From contig OX421964.1 in the NCBI GenBank assembly GCA_949128115.1, positions 36,944,177 to 37,008,176 on the forward strand: a DNA stretch of 64,000 bases. Reading direction: 5' to 3'. Of this stretch, positions 1 to 11,842 are shown one piece after another (within the stretch, counting starts at the first letter, position 1; each line of letters opens with the position of its first letter). The translations under genes and the position numbers were made by a program. The notes under the pieces were generated by a model. It was not told the DNA's origin and did no database searches. It was given only the letters and a program-made list of their open reading frames with translations. The DNA is from Anaspis maculata (lineage: Eukaryota > Arthropoda > Insecta > Coleoptera > Scraptiidae).

Positions 1-466
1 GAGTGACGGAGGCAGTCGAGTTTGGCCAATGACGATCAGCTGTCTGATGAATAATCATGAAACAACAATCATCACATATTTCATGATTTGATCTTGCTCC
101 AAAAATTATCAATTTTGAATTACCAAGTAGATTTTTAGGACAGATGACATAACCGAGAATGTAGTTGAGTCCATTGCAGGGAGAACACCATCACCATCTG
201 GCATTCCATGGGCGCAGCTATCTTGAATGTCGCCATTACAGAGCAAACGCATTTTTGAGAGAGAACCGCTTGGCACGGCAACAGTCCGCCAAAAAATTCA
301 AATTGAATTCATGCCATATGATTTGGTATATACTGTGAACATCAACAACCTCCGACAAGTGTGTGACAAATGGTCTGCTTCTGCTGCTTGGTAATGGCGA
401 TGGCGGTCCAAGCGTGGCGCCATCTACCAGTTATTCTCACAAGTTCTCATCCGTGGTATTGTCTAC
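1..466. other. Unassigned sequence
   Basis: No gene, repeat or structured element was recognised here. Short open frames exist but have no recognisable domain and no splice context that I trust. It ends where the outer arm of the first palindrome begins. Confidence 0.4.
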
Positions 467-1607
467 ATACAGGTGTCCCGTTTTTCAACGCTCACTATTG
501 GTATCTCGGAAACGGTAAGAGATACAAAGTCGGTTTGATTTCAAAAAAGTTGCGCAATTTTATGTCTATTTCAAAAATGTCAAAATGTCAAAGATATCTT
601 TGGTCATTTTTTAAATATCCCAAAAAACTGAAAAATGCCTGATTCCAAAAATTTAGATAACTTTTTTATCATGACAGCTATCAATTTGGAAATTGGAATC
701 CTGACATTTTTCAAGGTTCTTGATCGACTGACGTCAATATTTCTTTCCTGCACTTACTAGTTTTTGAGGTATGACAGTAAACTTCATTTTTTCTTATGGA
801 CCTATATCATTAATTCACCCCATAAAACTCATCATTTCTTTTTCTTCACAGAGATATAAAACACTTGTGGCATTTTTGTCAAAATAACCTGTAATAATTG
901 GAAAAACCATTTCTGGGGCGAATAAATCCAGTAACCGGTTCAGTTGCCATGCTCTCGTGGCATAATAACAATGGCATTTGGTTGCCATGGTCGGTTGATT
1001 TTGGGAAAAGTTGAGTTACATTCCGTTTTCGTGTATTTGATAATGATAATAAATAACAAAACAAATACTGAACCAAGTGTAACACAAAATGACATCGCAA
1101 TAGCAATAAACATTTATAATTTACAATTACTCGAAATGGGGTCCATTTTGCGGGAAGCGCTCAAAGATCGAATTTGTGGTTCATGACGGAACATCCCAAA
1201 GCAACCAAGAGCTGGAAGCAAGGAGATGGTGATGCGTTTCAGCGTTTTATGGTGTGGATGAATGATATAGTGTCTATGAGAAAAAATGAAGTTAACTGTC
1301 ATCTCAAAAACTAGTGAGTGCAGGAAAAATTTATTAACGTCAGTCGATCAAGGACCTTCAAAAATGTCAGGATACCAATTTTCAAATTGATAGCTGTCAT
1401 AATAAAGGAATGATTTGAAATTTTCGAATTCGGCATTTTTCAGATTTTTTGGGATATTTCAGAAATGACCAAAGATATCTTGGATATCTTGACAGATTTG
1501 AGATAGACATAAAATTGCGCAACTTTTTTGTAATTTAACCGACTTTGTATCTATTACCGTTTCCAAGATACCAATAGTGAGCGTTGAAAAACGGGAATTC
1601 TTGTATA
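467..1607. repeat. Long palindromic (foldback) element, about 1.1 kb
   Basis: The left arm (about 467-850) and right arm (about 1220-1607) are reverse complements with moderate divergence. The left arm opens ATACAGGTGTCCCGTTTTTC; the right arm closes GAAAAACGGGAATTCTTGTA. The phrases ACTAGTTTTTGAGGTATGAC on the left and GTCATCTCAAAAACTAGT on the right show the pairing. The loop (about 850-1220) is single copy. Small open frames at 879-1302 have no recognisable domain. The arm shares phrasing with the snap-back element at 29685-30606: a tail of the word GGTATCTCG, then agagatac, then AAAAAGTTGCGCA. The two are probably diverged relatives. It encodes no transposase that I can see, so it is probably non-autonomous. 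Confidence 0.85.
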
Positions 1608-2220
1608 ACTGCAATAATTCCAACTGAAAAGTAGATACCTAGTCTTATGATAATAATTTGAAATAATGCGATGTAAAAATCCATTTAGATACTGCATAGA
1701 TTAGTGATACTCTGTATAACACCAAACAAAACAAAAACAAGTAGGAAAACAACCGCAATAATAACAGCGGCGGTCACCTCGAATTTTGACGGCTGTCATT
1801 TTAATGCTTCGAGCGACACCTACGAACAATGTTCAAACTATTTCTTATTCTCATTCTTATTTCTGGAGTGTGAGATAGGCAGTTGCGGTGCTTATTCTTC
1901 TTATTTTTATTCTTATCGTTATTGTTATTTTGATTCTTATTGTTCGCGAGCATAAATCCACCTTGAGTATAAATAGTCTATCCAACAATGACTTTTGAGA
2001 CAATAAATGCGAGTATTATAAAATTGCTAAGAAGCTCAACCTCGACACATTGACCAAGTAATCTATTCAGATATGATTTCCAAAACTGAATTAGAAAAAG
2101 ACGGGACACAATTTGTGAAATGTTGAAACAATTCCAATTTGGCGATTTTCCGGTCAATTTGAAGGCGCGAAAAACCCGAAAGCCAAACATGTCAACGCAC
2201 CCGCAAAATATTAAGCCAAT
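1608..2220. other. Unassigned sequence
   Basis: AT-rich single-copy sequence. A pyrimidine- and A/T-rich stretch near 1840-1950 (repeated TTATTCTTAT-like words) looks like low-complexity drift. No gene recognised. Confidence 0.35.
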
Positions 2221-2780
2221 CAGAAGTGATAAAGTGGCGATTAATTGAGCTGAGCGGCGGCGAAATATACAAGGGACGAAACCATCAACCCCTGCAGGAC
2301 ACTACTGGAAATGCCCTCCATTCCCTCAAACGAGAAGGAGCGAGACGGAAATTGCGTATCCCGCTGTGGGATTATTAGGACGCTACTGGCATCATCGCAC
2401 GGTCCGAGAGGGGTTTATCAAGTTGGGCTCTTCTAGACTCGCCGGACCCAAAAGGCACACTTGAAAGGTGGAGGAGATTAACTTTTTTCTTTCCGGACGG
2501 TTTTTTTTTCTCGTCTCTTCGCCCGGCATCTCCTCACATTCGTGTTCGGATGATTTTTAATCAAATGCGAGAAAAGGAGCAAGGAGCAAAGCATCAGCGG
2601 GACTTATATCGCGCGTATAAATAATTAATGAGCGAACATTCGAAATTCCATATCGCGGCGTCGCGGTTTTGTTTCGTGATAAATCCTGTTAATATTTTTT
2701 TCTCGGGTGTGATTTTGTGTGATCTGATTTGCATAATGCATGCAAATTTTGGTGTTGTTTTTAAATTCCAGAGTTTGATT
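2221..2780. promoter_or_regulatory. Single-copy block with possible regulatory motifs
   Basis: This stretch is less repetitive and richer in CpG than its surroundings. It contains a run of homeodomain-type words (TAATTAATGAG near 2624) and two convergent POU-octamer-like words, ATTTGCAT (2727-2734) and ATGCAAAT (2740-2747), five bases apart. No open reading frame of note. The appearance is that of conserved non-coding DNA near a gene, but conservation cannot be tested from one sequence, so this is inference. Confidence 0.2.
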
Positions 2781-3459
2781 TAGTGGATTCCTGTGGTTGT
2801 CTTTTTGTCGCTCTGTGATGACTGAGAATGTTCTTGATTCGTTTGGAGTGAATGAAAAGCGGGAGCCTTGCCTTCACCATTGACAAATATGTATAATTAA
2901 GTATATTTTGCAAATTACAAGAGTGCGGTGAAAAGCACAAACATCTAGAAGATTTTTCATGAACTAGGTATATTGAATTGCATCAGGCTTGTGATTCACA
3001 TCGATGTCTATTTTTTATTTTTGGTTCTCGAATCCCAAATTTCAAATTTCAAACAAAAAAACTAAGGAAATTGAAAGGATCGAGAATGACTTTTGTTCAA
3101 AATCGCAGAATTTTCCATATTTTTTATAGTTTGTGTTTTGAGTGTTGTGGATTGCAGTTGATAGGACACAAGTAAGTAATCATTAGATATCGCAAGATTC
3201 GTTATAAGATTCGTTATAAATGTTATTTCGACTATTGTTCATCGAACTGAGACTAATTTTTTTTAACCTGGTCATTTTTTGAAGGTAATTTAAGTAAAAA
3301 TTGATATCGTAATTTTTTTCTACTGCATGCAATTGCATCCAAGTATTTTCTATCTCCAGTATGTAGATTTGGATTTGGCTTTGATCTACAAGGATGTGAT
3401 TTTTGTTTATTCGATGTCGTAACTGACAAATTGGAGATGGGAACTTTTGACATAAATTC
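2781..3459. other. Unassigned sequence
   Basis: No gene recognised. A short direct duplication, AAGATTCGTTATA repeated twice, lies at about 3192-3217. The short minus-strand frames at 3183-3537 have no recognisable domain. Confidence 0.3.
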
Positions 3460-4280
3460 AAACAAGCAAATATGCCTAATGGGAATGAGGCTCAGTAGCG
3501 CACTTTTTTTTGAAGGATTAGTGAACGCAAGATGCAAGATGTTAATTGAGGTTCTACGGTTAACTGGGCAGAAATTTCAAAATGGCGGCCAACATAGCAG
3601 CAGAATCATGAAATTTGGCTTGAAAATCAGAATGATCGTACTAGACAAAGGTAAGTTTTAAGTTTCATGAATTGTTCCATTGATAAGAAATTCCAACATG
3701 GCGACCAAGATGGCGACAGAGCATCATCTGTCCAAAATCGGATGTATTTCGATCAAGTTTACGTCGCCTACGAATTTCACTCAAATCGAACCACTTTCAA
3801 AGATATTCAAAATGACAGATCAAAGATGGTGGCCAAGTGACAAAAATCATTTGTCAACTTTATATGGTGGACACGTATACACACTCGATTGGCGTTTGCA
3901 CTACATCGATATATTTTTTCGTTGAGGCATAATTCTCCTATAGTTTTATCACTTTGAAACATGTTCAATATGGAGAATACAAGATGGCGGCGGGCGTCAA
4001 GTTTCAAAAATTATATGGATCTTGATGTGGTTCACATTGCCTGTAAATTTTATTCCAATCGGATCACTTTTAGAGAAATTCAAAATGACGGATCAGAAAT
4101 GGCGGCTAACACCAAAGAACCAAAAGTCAACTTGATATTCTGGACAAATGTATCATTGATGAGCGTTTACACCACATCGATATCTTTCTTCCCTAAGGAA
4201 TTATCCCGGGTACAGACGGACGGACGGACAAAGTGAATCTAAAAGCGCCTTTTTCCCATTTTTTTTGGGAAAGTGTGCGA
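3460..4280. repeat. Dispersed repeat with internal tandem units (ATGGCGGCC family)
   Basis: The block is built from diverged units around phrases such as AAATGGCGGCC and TTCAAAATGACRGATCA. Two units at about 3785-3945 and 4055-4205 align with a period near 270 bases; both hold a phrase ending ACATCGATAT. The 3' end (4207-4275) is a run of GGAC words followed by AAAGCGCC and a GGGAAA hairpin, and it recurs inverted at about 22085-22152. The head (3466-3530, CTCAGTAGCGCACTTTTTT) recurs at 44588-44648. It is a multicopy mobile-derived repeat of unknown class; the tail resembles those of LINE/SINE-like repeats. Confidence 0.65.
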
Positions 4281-5304
4281 AAAAGTATGACACTAGAAGT
4301 AAAAGTATACCTTGATTTTATTGCACTGTGGAAAAAAGACAAATATGTCACCTGATGTCGAATGACATATTCAGGAGCAATTTATTACCCACAGATCGAT
4401 GCGCATCAATAGTCAAAATTACAAACTTCCCCTAAATTTTTCTCAAAAACTGTATGAAGAAATATTTGAGATCTTTTGATTTTTTCTTTACCGAAAGATC
4501 ATTTGCAGAAGCTTGGATCATTATATTATTGGCATCACGCAAACAAAATTGAACAAACTTGAAAAATTGACAAATTTTGACTCAAAATTTGTTAAAAGTT
4601 TGTTATGAACATAATTATAATATACAATCATATTTATAGAAGAAGTTTTTTTTCAATGTTCAACAACTTGCCGGAACAAATAATATTATAATGCTGAAAA
4701 CGCTTAATCAATGAGATGTCGTTTGCAAAAATGTTGTTTCTCTGATGCTCAAATAAAGTTGATTTGAATTAGAATTTTCAAAATTTGATCAAAAGCAAAA
4801 TTGTGAGTAGTAGGTACTTTAGATACGGGAGGCCCGTAAGAGTTGAATAATACAGTCATAAGTATTTTAAAATAATGAATATTTCTTACTGATTAAGATG
4901 GCACTGCTGGAGGTACCATTTTTGGTAGTTTTCGTTTCTGAAACGAGAAAAACAAAGTGAAATGGAAAGCTGTTAGGTACTCAGGATACGAATAAGAAAG
5001 TTTCAAAGGCTTGCGCCTTTGTGTAGGTACAGTTTACAATAAATTTTGAAAATTGGTTGGGCCATTTTTACTTCAAAATTATTTTTCTTTGCCTATTAAG
5101 GCCTTATTGTAAAGCAGAAGCTTACTTTTAGCGTGGCTTAACCTCAAGCTCACTCTGAACTATGGTTTACATGAAATGTGCCTTGTACAATCACAGCTTA
5201 AGACGTGTATCTGGTCTGAGCGCCACTTAATCTTAAACCAAGGAAACTGGGGCTTACAACTTCCGCCGCGGATCACAACCAACAATAATTTACGGCATAG
5301 GTAC
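4281..5304. other. Unassigned sequence
   Basis: AT-rich sequence with no gene or structured repeat recognised. Confidence 0.4.
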
Positions 5305-5443
5305 TATACCGGGTGTTTATAAACGTCTGTGATCGCGGCAGGCTTTGGTCAGGCCAAAAGTCGCAGTGAAAGGCACGATTTGAAAGAGTGATAGGAGATT
5401 TCAAAGGCGATATGATAACAAACGTTTATAAACACCCAGTATA
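5305..5443. mobile_element. 139-base MITE, family A copy 1
   Basis: Terminal inverted repeats start TATACCGGGTGTTTATAAAC and end in the complement AAACACCCAGTATA; the outermost TA may be a TA target duplication. The interior holds GTGATCGCGGCAGGC and AAAGGCGAT. A second copy of the same length lies at 11092-11230 with the same termini and interior. It has no coding capacity. A TA target would fit the Tc1/mariner-related group, but the class is inference. Confidence 0.85.
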
Positions 5444-8064
5444 ATAATGATTCGTGATGAAAAATAAGTGACCGGTATTTTTTTTTTCGATATTTAAACC
5501 ATAGAGTTGAAAAAAAAAGAAATCAAGTGTGGCAACTTGAGCATCGACCCTTTGGTCTACTCTAGTCAAAAAGACGCGCCAAGTCTTGACTAATTATTGG
5601 CAAAACAAGGAACGCCCCGGCCCCGGGAGTCTGCTGTACAAAAAGTTCAATAATCCAATTTTAAAGAGACCAGTCGTTCAAAGTTACGTATACTAGACCG
5701 AAAATCATGATTATACCTTCAATTTGTCATTTGTTCCCGTTTAAGAGTTCGCGCGAGACAAGTTTGGGTCGGCGCTGCGTGGATCACCGTCAAGACGGAT
5801 TTCGAATGCAGTGAAATTCAAAGAAAGTCGATGCGGTTTCGGTGTCTAGATGACAGTAATGTCAATTTTTCAAAGATCTCAACATGTTGATGTCATTTTG
5901 ACTCAACTTTTGGACAAGTGCAGTTTTACACCAAGTGAGAAGGCTGCAAGCCTAAATGCTACTAGAAAATTTGCCCAGGCCGCCCAGGTTATTCGAATCA
6001 CGGTTGCGCTGAATGTACTATAGCATATCTACACTGTTATTCAAATGGAGTCACCGATCGCAATAGAATTTAAAATCAAGATCATACAGGGGGATTCATC
6101 AACCTCCATTTAACAGCTCCATTTACATGCTTACAAGTACCTATACGGGAGTGCAACTATTTCTCTCCCATAGGTATATGTGCTGTCGCTGTCAATATTT
6201 TCATTTATTATTCGTTTCTTTTCAGTTATTCATTACCTGATTTTTACTATCACATTACTATCTGAGAGTATAGGTAAAAAGTAATGCAGTAAAATACACA
6301 TGTCAAGTTTCAAAAATTGCAAACGAAACATGCAAGAAATAAAAGAAGAATTGAATAATAGGGGAATACAGAAATATCAGTACTTGTGAAATGTATAGGT
6401 ACCTACTCCTCTAATATATTTTGTTCTCATGACACCGCGTTATTTTTATTTTTTTATTGAGGTAATCACTCGGGTAATCATGAAATAATTTTGAAGCATC
6501 AGTGAAAAAATTGAATTTGTACAACGTGAAATATATACAAAAATGTGAATGTACCTAAGCAACAGTACTACTTTATACATAGTTTATTAGTAGGTACTGT
6601 AACAAATCTTCGATGAGTATTCCTCTGTTGACTTTTTGTCAATTTTGGAAACTGTTAGGAGTCAGGTAGTGCGATGAGTCAAGTTATGTACATACAATGC
6701 ATGATACTTGTGACTTATTGCATAATTGGATGAACGTTACCATATACTTCTGATGTACCAGAGATTGTCAAGTTTTATACAAAGATTATGCAGGTGTATC
6801 GATAAGGAGGGTAACGTAGTTTTTGTTGTTGTTGACAGAATATTGAGGATATTGAGACTATACTGCATATGGGAGACAAATATTCAACCACCAAATCTGG
6901 GAAATATCAACAATGATGAAAGCAAAGGGTTAAAGCCTCTATATTTTTATCAATCATCTGCCATCACAGCTTTCTGCCGTGTCCGTCGGTTTGACATTTA
7001 AGACAACCAACGGTTTCCATTTCTTCTTTCTTCATCAAGTTTGAGGCGGAAATAAGTGGTATGAATTCGACTTCTATACTTCAACTTATTCTAACTATTC
7101 TCACTAGTCGAATTCTACCTTTAAAAGACCGGTACCTATCTGCTTAAATCACTAAAATATGTCTCTATGCATTTGGATATGACTTAATAACTTGATTAAA
7201 TGCAACCACCTTCGAAAATACTGTTGAACATCATTTGGCTATTGAGTTTAGAATATGTTTGGTATGATGTTCAGCTGGATGGCTGATGTTTTCCAAAAAC
7301 ACAAATTAACGCGGTTGTCCGGTTGGTGATAGTGAGTATGCAGGTTGCCCAGTTGATGACATGTAAGTATGGTGATGAGAAAATTACAGCATTGAATGAT
7401 TCGCATTGAGTTTCATAATCCAAACTAAAATGCATAAGTGTGATCAAGAAAAGTGTGAACTCTAGCAGTTGGGCATTTACCCGGTGTACCGGATCCTGTC
7501 AATTAAACCCAAGGTGCTAATGTGAATTCCCGATGGCTTCTAAAAAAGCACACACTTGCTCCTTTCTCGCGTATATATTAATTACCGCCTTCATATACTT
7601 AACATTAAGAAGAAAAAGCAAAGCAAAGGATGACCCATACCTGATAAAGTGGCCGTTAGAGGCCTGTCGCTGTAGATCCAGATCAATCTTGAGGCTGTCC
7701 AGTACACTACTTGTAAAACCACAAAAATCCTAATATTCTATATTTGAAAAATATAGTATTCCGAACAGTATACAAAATCACAGAACAAACTCGCCCGGCG
7801 CACAATGATATAATCAGTCCCACGACAATGCCTAATAATGGGCCAATAATTAGTACCTCTGTGTGATACTGTTTATGTTGTTGTGTTATGGTATGATGGC
7901 AACATTTGGAGGTGCCTGCGTGTAACCGACCGAAAAGCCCCGAGCTTTATGCAGTTGAATCCCATTTGGAAGGTAAATTCACAAAGACATGCGCTCTGAA
8001 AGCCGTTTCGCAAACGTCCAATGGCTGAATCAGGGGTGGAGCGTTGCCTTTATCAATGCTTTAT
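5444..8064. other. Unassigned sequence
   Basis: About 2.6 kb in which I see no gene, no inverted repeat and no internal tandem array. The sequence is AT-rich with scattered TAGGTA words. Short open frames (for example 6726-7001 and 7533-7733) have no recognisable domain and lack convincing splice sites. Confidence 0.35.
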
Positions 8065-8499
8065 CTACACACATTGTGGTTCGAATACTGAATGGGCCCG
8101 CCTCTCCATTGTCATGTTAATTTTTTGTCTCTTATACTCTTTTATGTACAGGTGTTTTGGAATTGTGTGCATGTATGTGCCCCCCCTGTATAAGGTATAC
8201 CTACACGGCATAGTGTTTATTTTTTTGTGGAATTGTGCGAAAGCGTGGTGCACAAAAGCCGTCCATGGTCCGTCTGCTCTTGCTTTTTTTGCTCGGGGAA
8301 CATACAGAGACACAATCATGCCAGTCAGTGACTGAATGGGTGTCACTTTCGGGCCACTCACTGTGATACGCTGATTTTTAATCAAGTCCCAGGGGTTAAC
8401 GGCTGACCTGGGACGAGTTCTGGGCAAGTTCAATGTGAGTTCAAATGCTAAAAGGTGATCAAAAGAAAAACGAAAGGTTACAGCCGGCGCCTCCGCCAT
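8065..8499 (-). CDS. Unrecognised 144-residue open frame
   Basis: This is the longest frame in the first 19 kb. It starts MAEAPAVTF and runs to a stop near 8065. The composition is mixed and moderately basic. I see no signal peptide, membrane segment or known domain. The opposite strand is also largely open over the same DNA, which lowers the weight of the frame. It could be a mobile-element remnant or chance. I do not assign a function. Confidence 0.12.
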   Translation of the reverse strand: MAEAPAVTFRFSFDHLLAFELTLNLPRTRPRSAVNPWDLIKNQRITVSGPKVTPIQSLTGMIVSLYVPRAKKARADGPWTAFVHHAFAQFHKKINTMPCRYTLYRGGTYMHTIPKHLYIKEYKRQKINMTMERRAHSVFEPQCV

Positions 8500-9285
8500 T
8501 TTTATATGAAATGTTCCGCGTTCTGATTTTCAGCATTCCCTTTGAACTATAACTATATAAGCCTTTTGTTATTTCGTGGAACATTTCTTGTGGGTCAGTT
8601 GAAAATAACTGACGTTTATAAAACTGTGAATATTTCAGAACAGAAGGAGATAAAATGGAAAAAAAATTAAAAAAATTGCAAGTTTGGATGAAATAAAATG
8701 TTGTTGAATGTTAAAATTTCCAATGTTCCTGCTGATTTTTTTTAATTAAATTGTATCTATACTTTTATCAACCCAGAGAATTGAAAATACACAGTGGGCA
8801 TGTACAGGTGAACACGCGAGAAATCTCTCCCATACTGGAGGGTTCTCTTTTGAGATAATTTGAAAAGGAAAAAGCTTTTCTTGGTCAATTTTTTCCGCAG
8901 ATTACAGAATTGAAAACTACAATATTATACAACCTATATTATAGAGGATGCCGCAAAAAACTTTCTTGTTAACGCGACACTCTGCATATTCAAATTGCAA
9001 TAAATGTAGTTTTTTTATTCTGAATACAAATATATAGGTACCTCAGTGTTCAGTGATTTCCGAAGGCAAATTGTCAAAAAAAAATCACAAAAATCCCCTA
9101 AGCTCTTGTTTATTTGGCTAAAAAATTCTCCAAATTTGGTCAAATTATTTTTTCAGGGAGATTTAAAATCGAATATAAGCCTGGCACTATCAAAATAACG
9201 TTACACCTCCGCCTTACACACCTTCGTTACATCTACTGATGCCATGAAGCAAATTCACTCCCATGTGTGGTTCTGCGTTAGTTGT
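8500..9285. other. Unassigned sequence
   Basis: AT-rich; no gene or repeat structure recognised. Confidence 0.35.
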
Positions 9286-9449
9286 GTGTTGTGATCTAGG
9301 CGCGATTATAGAAGTTCCACTTCAAAAATTTAACTAAACTGCTGGATTGCTGAACGAAGTTGTCGGTATCGGAAAAATGGTTCAACTTTGGAGGCCAATA
9401 TCTCTTGATAGTACGGACAGGGAAACAAATCTTGCATTTCATTCCGATG
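9286..9449 (-). repeat. Fragment of the foldback-family body module
   Basis: The stretch around 9320-9390 (TTGTCGGTATCGGAAAAATG) matches the reverse complement of about 32510-32590. The word TTGCATTTCATTCCGATG at 9432-9449 is the complement of 14801-14818. It is therefore a third, partial copy of the module that sits in the loop of the palindrome at 14229-15956 and downstream of the element at 31185-32149. Confidence 0.6.
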
Positions 9450-11091
9450 CAAAACGCTTTTGCACGTGAGTAGCAGGTACCCACAGGTAATTTTTAAGAA
9501 GTGGTCCCCTGATGGGACCCGCGACTGGAGTGGTCGCGGTATATATTTTCAAGGTCTAGGAACACAATGCAAAAAGTTCCCAGAAATTGCCATGCACCAG
9601 TGGCGTACCAGACGGCTGCGAAGGGGCCGAGGTGCGATTTTTCACAAAGTCTTCTGGTAAACCGTGGCTAACACTTTTTTTTACCTATTTGGTGTCATTT
9701 CTGACCAAATCGCACCTTCTGACCCCGAAAATAAGTATGAAATTTTGATAGAGACGTGTTTAATCCGGTTTTATCAGGAAAAACATGATTTTTTTCACCC
9801 CCAAAATTGATGTTTTGTAATTCTAATTTCATAATTGTCCAATGTATTTATAACCATGATTTTGAATTTGACAGTTTGTTTGGGCTACTTCACACACAAA
9901 TATCATTCGCAATTTTTTTTCCGTTTCCATTAAGTCACGGAATGATTTTGTCTCTTGAGATGTATCATATCAGAGCTTGATTTGACGGAAGGTCCTATTT
10001 CACAGAAAAAATTAGGCTACGACCAGAATGTAGCTTTGATTCGACACTTTATCCATTTCAAGGCATAAAAATACTTTTCGAAATCAAACAAAACAAAAAC
10101 AACTGGAATCGGAGCCGCATTTCAGTCATGACATCATTTTTCTTCCGAGATTGCGAGCTCTTGACCGAGCTCTTGACATCAAATTTCTTCATGATGCACG
10201 TTTTGTAACAAAACTACCGTGTGACTTTGTAGCATCGATAGAAACTTGAAGCTTGCTTGAAGCTAGAAACATGCAACTGACGCTTCTTAATTTTGAATTT
10301 AACACTTCGCCGAAGTGCTTATCTGAAGATGCTCTACAGAGCTTAGTTTGGGTATTATGGTTCTGGTCTCCTCCTTCTTCCTGCTTTGCGTGCAAGAAAA
10401 GGCCACATGAGGATACGAGTTAGAATAATTTATAAAACCTGGTAATTTTTACATAATCTTGTTTATTAGAAACGTTCCTAAAATAATTTGCATGGCTTTC
10501 ACTTCGACCTCCTCGCACAGCGCGCTGAAGTTTACGTTCAATTCAGTGGTTGTGGCTACTCTCTGGTTGTAGTCTGCAGTCTGCACTACACCTTCTAGTC
10601 TCTTCGGCCTCTCAAGCTACGAAGTTATCCACAGAACCATTTGTGATCGCGCCTTCCACAGGGTGCGTGCTTCTCTCTTCTTTGTGTGAACAGAAATTTA
10701 TACCGCAATTTCGTACCATCACCCAGCAATAAGAAAATTGTGTTACATGTTCAATCGATTTCTATTATTGTATCTTCATTTATACCAAGCTGTTCAGCAC
10801 CAATGAGCTTTTGTACAAAAGACGTGCATGATGACACGGGAATGGGAAATCTGGAACTGACAACAGCTGCCACATAGACAATTTAGCATTCGGCATATTT
10901 GGCAACGACTCTATGGCAACGACCGCAAGCTGTTGCAGAACTGTCGCATTCAAAATTCCCGCTGAAATTTCATGGCAGCCGAACTGCGTCAGTGTCGCCA
11001 ATTTATGATAATTGAATATTTCTCAGCCCCTTAGGAACTACCAGGGACATCTATTAAGAACCTGTCAGGAAAACATCCCATTGAACTTTTT

Positions 11092-11230
11092 TATACGGGG
11101 TGTTTATAAGAGACTGTGATCGCGGCAGGCTTGGGTCAGGCCGAAAAACGTAGTAACAGGCGCAATTGTAGTGATCGAGAGCGGATTCCAAAGGCGATGC
11201 GATCACAGACGTTTATAAACACCCGGTATA
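11092..11230. mobile_element. 139-base MITE, family A copy 2
   Basis: Same termini (TATAC, GGGTGTTTATAA) and interior (GTGATCGCGGCAGGCTTGGG, AAAGGCGATGCGATC) as the copy at 5305-5443, and the same length. It sits in the loop of the large palindrome. The inverted ends pair for roughly 30 bases, so the RNA would fold as a small hairpin. Confidence 0.85.
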
Positions 11231-11532
11231 TGAATTTCATGCACCAGAGGTTTCTATCGATGCTACAAAGTCACACGGTAGTTTTGTTACAAAACGTGCA
11301 TCATGAAGAAATTTAATGCCAAGAGCTCGCAATCTCGGAAGAAAAATGATGTCATAACTGAAATACGGCTCCGATTCCAGTTTTTTCTGTTTTGTTTGAT
11401 GGAGAAAACTATTTTTACGCCTTGAAATAAATGAAGTGTCAAATCAAAGATACATTCTGGTCGTGGCCTAATTTTTACTGTGAAATAGCACCTTTCGTCA
11501 AATCAAGCTCTGACATGATACATGTCAAGAGA

Positions 11533-11842
11533 AATTTTTTTTTCTCTGCATCAACTACTGGGTTATTAGCAGGCTTTTTTCGGTGAGTTTTTCTGTAACG
11601 ATAACAACGAACGACGGCACAACGTGTAGATTACAGTTTTTGGAACTGTGGGGGATTTTCAGTATGGTTTCGTTTTCGATGGCTTTTCCGTTTCATCCCT
11701 TTTCCCGGGGCATCACCCCACGATAGTAGATGCCCCAGTACTAAGGAACGCATGAAAAAGTCCATCTGGCCCGGTGCGGATTTGAACCCGGGACCTCCAC
11801 CTTTGAAAGCGGGGCCGAGCTCACCGTGCTACGGACCGGGTT
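11533..11842 (-). mobile_element. tRNA-derived SINE, about 310 bases
   Basis: Read on the minus strand, the head begins near 11840 with CCCGGTCCGTAGCACGGTGA and carries a B box, GGTTCAAATCC, about 50 bases in, with acceptor-like ends (CCCGGT and ACCGGG). A non-tRNA body follows and the element ends in a short A-run, seen as T-run on the plus strand near 11535-11543. The direct repeats AAGAGA at 11527-11532 and 11843-11848 flank it. It interrupts the right arm of the palindrome at a point where the left arm is continuous, which independently supports insertion. Pol III transcription would be expected for this class. The clover-leaf is too degraded for a working tRNA. Confidence 0.88.

Noticed and set aside
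11770..11842. Possible tRNA gene on the minus strand with anticodon-like TTC.
   Set aside because: The anticodon stem does not pair, and the tRNA-like part is the head of an insertion with an A-tail and target duplication.
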